Below, piece after piece: positions 1-6,818 of a stretch of DNA of 9,889 bases (the stretch's first letter is position 1; the number at the start of each line of letters is the position of its first letter). The DNA comes from an uncultured Prevotellaceae bacterium (lineage in GTDB: Bacteria > Bacteroidota > Bacteroidia > Bacteroidales > Bacteroidaceae), in contig CAMYYX010000063.1 of assembly GCA_947303695.1 (NCBI GenBank), forward strand, positions 1-9,889, given 5' to 3'. Under the pieces are notes generated by a model, which worked only from the letters and a program-made list of their open reading frames with translations, was not told where the DNA came from and ran no database searches. The position numbers and the translations under genes were made by a program.

Positions 1-99
1 AGAAAAATTTATATCGCAAGCGATTTATCCAAAACTTTAAGTTTATTTAACAATAAGTCGCGTACGATATTCTTTTGTCTGCCGAACCCTTATTTGCAC

Positions 100-170
100 C
101 CTCACGAGACTGCACGTGTAGCCTCACGAAGCAACAAATTTACCCTCGTGTAGCAAGCGTTTACTTCCTA
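100..170. repeat. Degenerate 22-bp periodic CCTCACGA block
   Basis: The 8-mer CCTCACGA occurs at 100-107 and again at 122-129. A related CCTCGTG begins at 144 and a CCTA at 167, giving steps of 22, 22 and 23 bp. CGTGTAGC is also repeated at 115-122 and 147-154. CACGAG (103-108) and CTCGTG (145-150) are inverted copies of each other and could pair. This may be a set of protein-binding sites or a decayed tandem repeat, and part of the pattern may be chance. Confidence 0.3.
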
Positions 171-254
171 GCTTAAATTCGAGTCGGATTCAGCGTTCAA
201 ACCCTTCGAGTTTAGTTAATGAATTGTTAAGTTGTTGAGTTTCTCTTTTTTTAG

Positions 255-286
255 CCCTCGCCTTTTAAAGGAGAGCGGGGAGAGGG
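255..286. other. GC-rich hairpin preceding the TTGTTACCC repeats
   Basis: CCCTC at 255-259 can pair with GAGGG at 282-286, enclosing an inner near-perfect palindrome CCTTT-T-AAAGG at 261-271. The segment stands out from its AT-rich surroundings. It could be part of a structured transcript or a terminator for a transcript entering from the left, but no clean U-tract follows it. Its role is unknown. Confidence 0.3.
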
Positions 287-295
287 TCCGCCTGA

Positions 296-350
296 TTGTT
301 ACCCTTAAGGGAAAATTTTGTTACCCCTAAGGGCTGCATATTTTTCCCTT
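296..350. repeat. Tandem 22-bp repeat with CCCTTAAGGG palindromic core
   Basis: TTGTTACCCTTAAGGG at 296-311 is repeated with one mismatch as TTGTTACCCCTAAGGG at 318-333, exactly 22 bp later. The first copy has a perfect 10-bp palindrome (302-311). A weaker third unit follows in the same register: the CCC triplets start at 302, 324 and 346. Palindromic half-sites repeated every two helical turns are typical of operator sites for a dimeric regulator, but no regulator gene is visible nearby and the target promoter is unclear. Confidence 0.45.
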
Positions 351-428
351 GCTTTTCGCAAAATAAATAGATAAGACAATACTTGAGCTATTCAAGAATC
401 ATTTAACAGTTGTTTTGTTAAAATATAA

Positions 429-494
429 ATGAAGAGAAACGCCATTATTTTCACGATTTTAGTACTTTTTGCAGGTCTAAGCATCACAGAATAG
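429..494 (+). pseudogene. Signal-peptide-like 21-codon ORF, possible fossil of a secreted protein
   Basis: The ORF starts at ATG 429 and encodes a 21-residue peptide with the shape of a signal sequence: a basic start (MKRNA), a hydrophobic core (IIFTILVLFAGL) and a stop (TAG, 492-494) soon after. If the frame is shifted by one base near the end of the core (about 478-482), the reading becomes ...FAGL followed by ASQNSAVKSIVSHCLLES and a stop. This resembles the usual Bacteroidetes signal cleavage region before Gln. That suggests the 5' remnant of a secreted-protein gene whose body was lost, although it may simply be a chance hydrophobic ORF or a leader peptide. A near-consensus -7 box (TTGTTTTG, 410-417) lies just upstream. 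Confidence 0.25.
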
Positions 495-558
495 TGCTGT
501 CAAAAGCATCGTAAGTCATTGCCTTTTAGAGAGTTAAATAGATAATGGCTACTTTTTA

Positions 559-727
559 TAGTCTCAGTCTCAGAATCTCAATTATTTTTTATGCTACCCC
601 CATTTTGCTGATATTACTTATATATTTATTATAACTATCTATATATCAATAAGTTATGAGTATTAAAAGAGGGGTGTATGAGTTGAATTATGGCTTTTTT
701 TCTAATTGAGACTGAGATTTGAGACTG
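559..727. repeat. Long imperfect palindrome, MITE-like element
   Basis: The two ends are inverted copies rich in GTCTCA motifs. AGTCTCA at 560-566 pairs with TGAGACT at 720-726, and TCTCAATTA at 576-584 pairs with TAATTGAGA at 703-711. Pairing continues inward: ACCCC (596-600) with GGGGT (671-675), TTTT (603-606) with AAAA (665-668), and ACTTAT (616-621) with ATAAGT (649-654), leaving an AT-rich loop of about 27 nt. Unpaired T-runs at 585-590 and about 695-701 interrupt the stem. There is no internal ORF. Length, long inverted ends and lack of coding capacity fit a degenerate MITE or a large intergenic hairpin. It lies between the dprA stop and the left region and could also act as a transcript end. 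Confidence 0.5.
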
Positions 728-772
728 ACGATGAAGAGTTAATTATCAATTTTCCTCTATGAGGCCCATCAG

Positions 773-1906
773 TTAACAGGAAAGAATTAATCGATACCTT
801 GCTCCACCTAACAAGGCAACAACGCCTTTATACTCCAGTTCGTAAAGGCAACTGCTGACGGTGTGGAAATTGAGACCTGTTTCCACGACTATCTGATTGA
901 TTTGCTTGTTATCACAATTACGCAAGGCCTCAACAATGGTGGCTTCGTCTGGCGTCAACTCTGGGAAAAACGTTTGAGGGGCATCATCTTCGCTGGCAAA
1001 CAAAGTACCTTGCATCCAATTCATCGATTTGAGGAACTCGTGAGCATTGGGTATCATCGTAGCTTTCTGGCGTGCAATGAGCTTGTTGCACCCTTCGCTG
1101 AACTCATCGGAGATACGACCTGGGAAGGCGAACACATCACGATTGTAGGTCAATGCCAATTCGGCTGTGATGAGGGCTCCTCCGTGTTCTGCACTCTCGA
1201 CAACGATGGTAGCATCAGCAATACCTGCCACAATTCGATTTCGACGAACAAAGTTGATCTTTTCGGGTGTCGTTCCGCTAAGGTATTCTGTCAGCAGACC
1301 TCCGTTTTCTGTCATCTTAGCGGCTGTCTGACGATGTACTGCGGGATAGATGCGATCGAGCCCATGAGCCAAGACACCAACTGTGGTCATCCCATTCTGC
1401 AAGGCTGCACGATGGGCATGAATATCGATACCATAGGCCAATCCGCTCACAACGAGTACATCCGGACATTCACGTTTCAGGTCGGCAACGAACTCACGAC
1501 AGATATCCTTGCCATATTGGGTACAGCGACGTGTGCCAACGATATTGATGACATGTTGGCTATTGAGATCAGCATTTCCGCAGAAGAACAAGACCAAGGG
1601 GGCATCATTACACTCCAACAACCGCTGAGGATAGTCGTCGCTATTCATGGTGTAGGCTTTGATGCGTTTCTTCTCGATATACTCACACTCGGCTTCAGCC
1701 AAACGCATGGCTTCGCTACAATCATTCAGCGCTTCCTGAAGCTGTCGGGCAGCATCGGGTATGAGGTCTGTGATGTGTTTACGGTTTTCAAAAATGGCTG
1801 TAGCCGACCCCGCCTCTTCATAGAGACGTTTGGCTGTGACAAGGCCTACATGAGGCAAATGGGACAGAGCAATGGAATAGAGGATTTCTTGCTGGTAGTC
1901 TGTCAT
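773..1906 (-). CDS. dprA: DNA-processing protein DprA (DNA protecting protein)
   Basis: DprA binds incoming single-stranded DNA in the cytoplasm and loads RecA during natural transformation. It is also widely kept in bacteria not known to be competent. The 377-residue protein has a helix-hairpin-helix-like N-terminus (about 10-60), then the Rossmann-fold DprA/Smf core (about 90-290). The core carries GTRR at 124-127 (family usually GSR), SGLAYGID at 154-161, the nucleotide/DNA-binding stretch FVRRNRIVAGIA at 219-230, and ES..HGGAL at 237-245. A winged-helix-like C-terminus follows (about 316-375). Length is normal for the family. The ATG lies one base beyond the TGA of the upstream thioesterase gene (TGATATG), implying translational coupling. 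A 355-codon open frame on the opposite strand is only its antisense shadow. Identification is firm; a role in competence here is inference. Confidence 0.95.
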   Translation of the reverse strand: MTDYQQEILYSIALSHLPHVGLVTAKRLYEEAGSATAIFENRKHITDLIPDAARQLQEALNDCSEAMRLAEAECEYIEKKRIKAYTMNSDDYPQRLLECNDAPLVLFFCGNADLNSQHVINIVGTRRCTQYGKDICREFVADLKRECPDVLVVSGLAYGIDIHAHRAALQNGMTTVGVLAHGLDRIYPAVHRQTAAKMTENGGLLTEYLSGTTPEKINFVRRNRIVAGIADATIVVESAEHGGALITAELALTYNRDVFAFPGRISDEFSEGCNKLIARQKATMIPNAHEFLKSMNWMQGTLFASEDDAPQTFFPELTPDEATIVEALRNCDNKQINQIVVETGLNFHTVSSCLYELEYKGVVALLGGARYRLILSC

Positions 1907-1907
1907 A

Positions 1908-2282
1908 TCAGAGGATGTCTACTTCGCTGAGTTCGCCATTGACAACACATACAGTATCGACCACACCTTTGAGGGCTACCTTCATATCGGATTTCCTAAA
2001 GATGTCTTGATAGAAGATATACTTGAAACGATCATGAACAAAACGCGACTTGATGACAAACTCATCACCACTTCGCAATGGGGTCTTGAACCGCATGGTG
2101 ATGGATGACACAACAGCATCGATGCCCTTTGCATGCAACTCAGCAAAGCTGATGCCACGCGAGAGCAGGAACTCATGGCGTGCATGCTCGAGGTAATGCT
2201 GATAGTTCGCGTTGTTGACAATTCCCTGAAGGTCGCACTCATAATCACGAACCTTCAGGGATAATTCATGTTGATATTCCAT
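1908..2282 (-). CDS. Hotdog-fold acyl-CoA thioesterase (4HBT/YbgC-like)
   Basis: The 124-residue protein belongs to the 4-hydroxybenzoyl-CoA thioesterase-like hotdog superfamily, which hydrolyses acyl-CoA thioesters in the cytoplasm, usually as tetramers. The N-terminal signature is clear: VRDYECDLQGIVNNANYQHY (about residues 11-30). It holds the catalytic-type Asp17 and the 'D-x-x-G-I/V-V-N-N-x-x-Y' motif, followed by HARHEFL on the central helix. It is slightly shorter than typical YbgC/FadM proteins (about 130-140 residues), ending soon after the last strand. It starts 3 nt after the metG stop and ends 1 nt before dprA, so it is translated from the same message. The substrate cannot be read from sequence, and nothing nearby links it to a particular fatty-acid pathway. 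Confidence 0.88.
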   Translation of the reverse strand: MEYQHELSLKVRDYECDLQGIVNNANYQHYLEHARHEFLLSRGISFAELHAKGIDAVVSSITMRFKTPLRSGDEFVIKSRFVHDRFKYIFYQDIFRKSDMKVALKGVVDTVCVVNGELSEVDIL

Positions 2283-2285
2283 ATA

Positions 2286-4334
2286 TTAACTTACTTGGCT
2301 TCCTGCTTTCACTTCGTGCTCGACTGTGGTGACACTAATGGTGCCGTCGTAGTTCTCAGCAGAAAGTATCATGCCTTGACTCACAAGTCCGTTCTTGAAC
2401 TCACGAGGAGCCAGATTGGCGATGAAGAGAACCTGTTTGCCTTTCAGCTGCTCTGGCTCGTACCACTGAGCAATACCTGAGACGATCGTTCGTTTCTCAA
2501 GTCCATCATCGATGAGGAACTTCAGCAGTTTCTTCATCTTTGGTACACGTTCGCATTCAAGGACAGTTCCAACACGGATATCGAGTTTCTGGAAGTCATC
2601 GTAAACGATGGTCGGCTTCACAGGCTCAGCCTTTGCATTTGCTGCCTCGTTGGCACGAACAGTTGCCTGCAGTTTCTCCACTTGCTGCTGGATGGTTTCG
2701 TCTTCAATCTTCAAGAAGAGCAGCGATGGTTCGCCCAACTGCTTCCCTGCTGGCAGGAGGTCGGTCTTTCCAAGATCCTCCCAGTTGAGGGTATCCATAC
2801 AAATCATCTCACGCAGACGTGCTGAAGAGAATGGAAGGAATGGCTCGAATGCAATAGCAAGGTTGGCTGTCAGCTGCAGAGAGATGTAGATGACTGTCTT
2901 TACTCGCTCTGGGTCAGTCTTGATGACTTTCCAAGGCTCTTCGTCTGCGATGTATTTGTTTCCGATACGTGCCAGATTCATGGCCTCCTTCTGCGCATCA
3001 CGGAACTTGAAATCCTCAAGCAGAGCCTCCACGCGGTCTTTCACCTGAGCAAACTCAGCAAGTGCAGCACGATCGGTATCTGTGAGTTCTCCACACGCTG
3101 GCACAATGCCATTGTAGTATTTCTTCGTCAGTTGAAGTGCACGATTCACGAAGTTGCCATAGACTGCTACCAGTTCGTTGTTACAACGTGCTTGGAAGTC
3201 TGCCCATGTGAAGTCGTTATCTTTGGTCTCTGGCGCATTTGCCGTGAGGACATAACGCAGTTCGTCCTGACGATTGGGAAGTTCTTCCAGATATTCATTG
3301 AGCCAAACAGCATAGTTCTTAGACGTAGAAATCTTCTCACCTTCGAGATTCAGGAACTCATTGGATGGGACGTTATCGGGAAGAATATAGTCACCATGAG
3401 CCTTCAGCATGGAAGGGAAGACGATGCAATGGAACACAATGTTGTCCTTTCCAATGAAATGGATGAGACGGCTTTCAGGATCTTGCCACCATTGCTGCCA
3501 AGTGCCCCACTTCTCTGGATTTGCATCGCAGAGTTCCTTTGTGTTGCTGATATATCCAATAGGAGCATCGAACCACACATAAAGCACTTTACCTTCTGCC
3601 CCCTCAACAGGTACAGGAATACCCCAGTTGAGGTCGCGAGTGACAGCACGAGGCTTGAGGCCTCCATCCAGCCAACTCTTGCATTGGCCATAGACATTAG
3701 GACGCCACTCTTTGTGTTCCTGGAGAATCCATTGTTCCAACCAAGGCTGATACTGGTCGAGTGGAAGGTACCAATGTTTGGTGCTGCGCTTCACGAGCGG
3801 ATTGCCTGTCACAGCATTATATGGGTTGATGAGTTCGTCTGGAGAAAGGGTGCTACCACACTTCTCACACTGGTCTCCATAAGCGTCCTGAGCATGACAC
3901 TTAGGACATTCGCCACGAATGTTACGATCGGTAAGGAATTCGCCTGACTGCTCGTCGTAATACTGCTCACTCTCGATTGCAATGAACTTACCCTCATCGT
4001 ATAGCTTCTTGAAGAAGTCGGATGCGAACTGGTGATGAATCTTTGAAGTCGTACGACTATATACATCAAACGAAATGCCGAAAACCTCGAATGACTTTTT
4101 GATGATGTTATGATAACGGTCTACAACGTCCTGTGGAGTACATCCCTCCTTGCGTGCCCTGATGGTTACAGGTACACCATGTTCGTCGCTACCTCCTACA
4201 AAGAGCACATCCTTGCCTTTCAGACGAAGATAGCGCACATATATATCTGCTGGCACATACACGCCAGCAAGGTGTCCTATATGAACAGGACCGTTTGCGT
4301 AGGGAAGTGCCGATGTTACTAATGTTCTTTTCAT
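2286..4334 (-). CDS. metG: Methionyl-tRNA synthetase
   Basis: This class I aminoacyl-tRNA synthetase charges tRNA-Met with methionine using ATP in the cytoplasm. The 682-residue protein has an N-terminal catalytic domain with the HIGH motif at residues 18-21 (PYANGPVHIGHL). A zinc-binding insertion has CPKC (143-146) and CEKC (156-159). The KMSKS-loop equivalent is KISTS at 334-338, a form I regard as ordinary for this subtype. An alpha-helical anticodon-binding domain follows (about 390-540). After a short Glu/Ala/Lys-rich linker comes a C-terminal EMAP/Trbp111-like tRNA-binding OB fold (about 577-682), as in the long dimeric E. coli-type enzyme. Length matches that type (E. coli about 677). 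The ATG sits 9 nt after pyrH with an A/G-rich leader (GAAAAAAGA). It is expected to be essential. Confidence 0.98.
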   Translation of the reverse strand: MKRTLVTSALPYANGPVHIGHLAGVYVPADIYVRYLRLKGKDVLFVGGSDEHGVPVTIRARKEGCTPQDVVDRYHNIIKKSFEVFGISFDVYSRTTSKIHHQFASDFFKKLYDEGKFIAIESEQYYDEQSGEFLTDRNIRGECPKCHAQDAYGDQCEKCGSTLSPDELINPYNAVTGNPLVKRSTKHWYLPLDQYQPWLEQWILQEHKEWRPNVYGQCKSWLDGGLKPRAVTRDLNWGIPVPVEGAEGKVLYVWFDAPIGYISNTKELCDANPEKWGTWQQWWQDPESRLIHFIGKDNIVFHCIVFPSMLKAHGDYILPDNVPSNEFLNLEGEKISTSKNYAVWLNEYLEELPNRQDELRYVLTANAPETKDNDFTWADFQARCNNELVAVYGNFVNRALQLTKKYYNGIVPACGELTDTDRAALAEFAQVKDRVEALLEDFKFRDAQKEAMNLARIGNKYIADEEPWKVIKTDPERVKTVIYISLQLTANLAIAFEPFLPFSSARLREMICMDTLNWEDLGKTDLLPAGKQLGEPSLLFLKIEDETIQQQVEKLQATVRANEAANAKAEPVKPTIVYDDFQKLDIRVGTVLECERVPKMKKLLKFLIDDGLEKRTIVSGIAQWYEPEQLKGKQVLFIANLAPREFKNGLVSQGMILSAENYDGTISVTTVEHEVKAGSQVS

Positions 4335-4343
4335 TCTTTTTTC

Positions 4344-5051
4344 TTATTTATGCACCAATGTGCCAATATTTTCTCCTTCTATTACTTTCTTCAGATTACC
4401 AACGATATCCATGTTGAACACATAGATTGGCAGGTTGTTGTCCTGACACATGCAGATAGCTGTGAGGTCCATCACCTTCAAACCACGTGAGAGAACTTCG
4501 CTATAGGTGATGTCATTAAACTTGGTTGCAGTAGGATCTTTCTCTGGATCTGTTGTATAGACTCCATCAACACGTGTACCTTTCAGCATGACATCGGCCT
4601 CGATTTCGATACCACGAAGGCTGCTTCCTGTGTCAGTCGTGAAGTAAGGATTGCCTGTTCCTGCCGAACAAATCACAACTTCACCATTCTCCATTGCTTC
4701 GATGGCTTTCCATTTGGTGTAGAACTCACCAATAGGTTCCATACGGATAGCGGTAAGTACACGACTCTTGCAACCAACTGCACCCAATGCGCTACTCAAA
4801 GCAAGAGAATTGATGACTGTGGCACACATGCCCATCTGGTCGCCCTTTACACGATCAAAACCCTTACCAGCACCACTGAGTCCGCGGAAGATGTTACCTC
4901 CACCGATTACAATACTAATTTGCACACCTAAATCATGGATCTCTTTAATCTGTCGCGCATAATCGTTGAGACGATTAACGTCGATTCCATACCCTTGTTC
5001 GCCCATCAGACTTTCTCCGCTGAGCTTCAACAATATTCTCTTAAATCTCAT
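4344..5051 (-). CDS. pyrH: UMP kinase (uridylate kinase)
   Basis: PyrH phosphorylates UMP to UDP with ATP, a step of pyrimidine nucleotide synthesis, and acts as a cytoplasmic hexamer of the amino-acid-kinase fold. The 235-residue length is typical. Visible motifs are the phosphate-binding KLSGE at 9-13, the glycine loop GGGN at 50-53 followed by RG at 56-57, D71-x-MGM, the UMP-binding loop GTGNPYFTTDT at 131-141, and the ATP-site segment MLKGTRVDGVYTTDP at 155-169. In many bacteria pyrH is followed by frr; here it is followed by metG, and no frr is present. It starts 9 nt after the stop of the secreted beta-helix protein gene. No separate promoter fits in that gap, so it may be transcribed from within or above the accessory cassette. 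Confidence 0.98.
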   Translation of the reverse strand: MRFKRILLKLSGESLMGEQGYGIDVNRLNDYARQIKEIHDLGVQISIVIGGGNIFRGLSGAGKGFDRVKGDQMGMCATVINSLALSSALGAVGCKSRVLTAIRMEPIGEFYTKWKAIEAMENGEVVICSAGTGNPYFTTDTGSSLRGIEIEADVMLKGTRVDGVYTTDPEKDPTATKFNDITYSEVLSRGLKVMDLTAICMCQDNNLPIYVFNMDIVGNLKKVIEGENIGTLVHK

Positions 5052-5060
5052 ATATGTTTG

Positions 5061-6353
5061 TTATTTCGCTTTTCCGTTTCGAGTACCGCCCGTCCAAGTA
5101 TCTGTAGTAGCTTTAATTGCAGTAGCTGAATTAGATACTGTAATCGAAATATCACCTGCCGTCTGTGTCAATGTCTGGTCAGCCTTGATACCAAAACACT
5201 TGGATTGGTCGACGGTGTAAGTACCTCCGCTGACAACGAGCGATACATCTGTTCCTGTGAAATCCAGGAATCCTCCATTGAGCGTAGTATCGGTAGTTTT
5301 TGTGGTTTTCTTACCACGAATACCTCGTGAACCATTCCCAGTTACTGACCCATCAATTGTTCCTCCTGAGAATGTGGCTTTATAGGAAGTACGAATACCT
5401 TCTGCAATATCACCACTAACTGCAAAAGCAACAGTACCACCAGACATGGTGAAGAGGCTATCGCACTTAATTCCCGTACCATCTTTCTGTGACACATTGA
5501 GTGTGAGCGTTCCACCTTTTATCTTCACATTTCCGTAATCATCGGAATCAATACAATCACTTCCACAGTTAGAGATGGTCACTATGCCACCATTCATCTG
5601 GAAGTAATTATCTTCTGGAGTAGCTTTCTCGCCCTTACCACAGTGGATACCATCTTTAACCGCCTTGAGGACATTAATGGTTCCCAATGATCCTTTGAGT
5701 TCGATGTATTCCTTCGCAGCAATGGCATGACCTACATTACCAGAGACATTAAGAGTTCCTGCACCTTTGAACTCAGCATGGCCTTTCGTATAAAGTGCTG
5801 CTTTCTGTTCACCACCAGCATAGTCGACTAAGGTATTGGTGGTGCCATCTGCCAAGATGATATCGATACGTTTACCACATTGGATATCAACAGCTGCACC
5901 TTTTCCACTTGTCAGGTTTACACCTCCTAACATCACAGACATCTTGTATTCGCCATTAATGGTAAGAGAACCATTCGACGAACTACCTTCTACGTAATAC
6001 AGATATTCATTTGAAGTATTCTTAGAGGTGATGACAACATGTGAACTCGTTCCACTCGTACAAGTCACACCCGTGAAACTTGATGGAATCGTGACTGTAG
6101 CAGTCAATCCGTTATAAACGATGCTGACTTTCTCAAACTGAGGCTCTTCGAAAGTAATGCTGTCAATCTCTGAGATGTTCTGTTCCTCACCAGCAATCGA
6201 CATCGTCATCTTAGTAGCATCAAAAGTAATATCTCCCAATGATGCGATTTGGTATTTGGTGTAGTTGTATCCTTTGCAAACATACACCGTCTGGGCATGA
6301 ATCGGAAGAACAACTCCCAACACCCCAATTATTCCTATCAGAATCTTTTTCAT
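5061..6353 (-). CDS. Secreted Cthe_2159-type (DUF4353) carbohydrate-binding beta-helix protein
   Basis: The 430-residue protein opens with a signal peptide (MKKILIGIIGVLGVVLPIHA|Q, cut about residue 20). A short module at about 23-70 follows (LGDITF ... ISEIDSITF), which resembles the N-terminal part of the product of the upstream gene. From about 76 to 425 it consists of repeated short turns of the type G-G-x-(I/V/L)-x-(I/V)..., with signature segments GAAVDIQCGKRIDIILADGT (152-171), LVDYAGGEQKAALYTKG (175-191), GAGTLNVSGNVGHAI (197-211), KDGIHCG (233-239) and CIDSDDYG (267-274). This is the pattern of PF14262, named for Clostridium thermocellum Cthe_2159, a right-handed beta-helix protein reported to bind pectin/cellulose. 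Asp-rich turns could bind Ca2+. It is probably periplasmic or surface exposed. No LPxTG, type IX sorting domain or lipobox was seen. Ligand and exact location are inferred. Confidence 0.87.
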   Translation of the reverse strand: MKKILIGIIGVLGVVLPIHAQTVYVCKGYNYTKYQIASLGDITFDATKMTMSIAGEEQNISEIDSITFEEPQFEKVSIVYNGLTATVTIPSSFTGVTCTSGTSSHVVITSKNTSNEYLYYVEGSSSNGSLTINGEYKMSVMLGGVNLTSGKGAAVDIQCGKRIDIILADGTTNTLVDYAGGEQKAALYTKGHAEFKGAGTLNVSGNVGHAIAAKEYIELKGSLGTINVLKAVKDGIHCGKGEKATPEDNYFQMNGGIVTISNCGSDCIDSDDYGNVKIKGGTLTLNVSQKDGTGIKCDSLFTMSGGTVAFAVSGDIAEGIRTSYKATFSGGTIDGSVTGNGSRGIRGKKTTKTTDTTLNGGFLDFTGTDVSLVVSGGTYTVDQSKCFGIKADQTLTQTAGDISITVSNSATAIKATTDTWTGGTRNGKAK

Positions 6354-6365
6354 AGAGCTATGTAT

Positions 6366-6791
6366 TTAATGATTCTGGATATAATCATAAACTTTCAGGA
6401 CATCTTGTGTATCCACACTGCCATCTTTGTTTACATCTTCTGTAGCACCTTCAGCAGCGGTTGAATTCTGTATAAATTCATAAATCTTCAATACATCCTG
6501 CGTGTCAACACTACCATCTCCGTTGATGTCTTCTGCAACTGCAGCGAGTAAACTGAAATACATACGGCTAACGATACTGATTGCCGTAGATTCTTTTGTT
6601 CCGTTTTTAAGGTTGACAACAAGGTTTCCGTTTTCAAAGGTTAGTTTCTGGATGTCTGCCAACTTATGTCCTGTAGGCTGTTGGCTTGATGTTGCAACGA
6701 TATACAACGTATAATCGTCATTATCGTCAGCAAACATGCCAAGACTCATAAAGAGCACTACAGATAATACAATCAGTTTTTTCATTTCCAT
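6366..6791 (-). CDS. Small secreted protein with C-terminal dockerin-type repeats
   Basis: The 141-residue precursor has a signal peptide (about residues 1-21; hydrophobic core LIVLSVVLFMSLGMF). A compact module with the KLADIQKLTF ... SIVSRMYF pattern follows (about 27-80). The C-terminus has two nearly identical 23-residue dockerin/EF-hand-like repeats, EDINGDGSVDTQDVLKIYEFIQN (87-109) and EDVNKDGSVDTQDVLKVYDYIQN (118-140), spaced 31 residues. Each has Asp/Asn ligands at the 1-3-5-12 positions of a type I dockerin Ca2+ loop. Dockerins normally bind cohesin modules, but none is encoded in this window. Two in-frame starts exist (6791 and 6785); the longer is given, and neither has a strong Shine-Dalgarno site. 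The gene lies 27 nt after the outer-membrane barrel gene and 12 nt before the beta-helix gene, so it is probably co-expressed with both. A non-cellulosomal calcium-stabilised adaptor is my inference. Confidence 0.87.
   Translation of the reverse strand: MEMKKLIVLSVVLFMSLGMFADDNDDYTLYIVATSSQQPTGHKLADIQKLTFENGNLVVNLKNGTKESTAISIVSRMYFSLLAAVAEDINGDGSVDTQDVLKIYEFIQNSTAAEGATEDVNKDGSVDTQDVLKVYDYIQNH
6372..6440 (-). repeat. Dockerin-type Ca2+-binding repeat 2 (coding)
   Basis: This encodes residues 118-140 of the small secreted protein. The loop reads D-V-N-K-D-G-S-V-D-T-Q-D, with ligand-type residues D119, N121, D123 and D130, followed by VLKVYDYIQ. It differs from repeat 1 at only a few conservative positions. 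In classical dockerins the two copies give dual-mode cohesin binding; that role is not established here. Confidence 0.85.
6465..6533 (-). repeat. Dockerin-type Ca2+-binding repeat 1 (coding)
   Basis: This encodes residues 87-109 of the small secreted protein. The loop reads D-I-N-G-D-G-S-V-D-T-Q-D, with ligand-type residues at D88, N90, D92 and D99, followed by a helix VLKIYEFIQ. It is paired with a second copy 93 nt downstream on the minus strand. Confidence 0.85.
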
Positions 6792-6818
6792 TATCTTTAT
6801 CTAAGTGTTAATAATCAG

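Larger units (their letters stand above)
1..772. other. Gene-poor region with short repeats and palindromes
   Basis: No protein or RNA gene could be supported in this stretch downstream of the dprA stop. One plus-strand frame is open from the left edge to a stop at 151-153, but its roughly 50 residues match nothing I recognise, so a gene tail entering from the left can be neither claimed nor excluded. No tRNA cloverleaf was seen. What it does hold is described separately: two blocks with about 22-bp periodicity (100-170 and 296-350), a GC-rich hairpin (255-286), a 21-codon signal-peptide-like ORF (429-494) and a long imperfect palindrome (559-727). The region is AT-rich and has many stops in all frames. 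Confidence 0.6.

Noticed and set aside
1..153. Open plus-strand frame running in from the left edge
   Set aside because: About 50 residues with no recognisable motif in an AT-rich repeat-bearing region; too little to call a gene end.
180..215. tRNA-like GTTCAAACC segment
   Set aside because: It resembles a T-loop, but no matching acceptor, D-arm or anticodon arm is found around it.
755..765. CCTC-TAT-GAGG hairpin just after the dprA stop as a terminator
   Set aside because: The stem is only 4 bp and on the minus strand it is followed by A residues rather than a T-run, so it does not look like an intrinsic terminator for dprA.
863..1930. 355-codon open frame on the plus strand
   Set aside because: It lies entirely antisense to dprA and the end of the thioesterase gene, has an odd Cys/His/Ile-rich composition and no recognisable domain. 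The minus-strand dprA motifs are decisive.
3321..3335. KISTS in place of KMSKS in MetRS
   Set aside because: I regard this as a normal variant of the loop in this MetRS subtype, so it is not evidence of a defective enzyme.
3132..3947. 271-codon open frame on the plus strand
   Set aside because: It is antisense to metG and has no recognisable motif; it arises from the codon pattern of the real gene.
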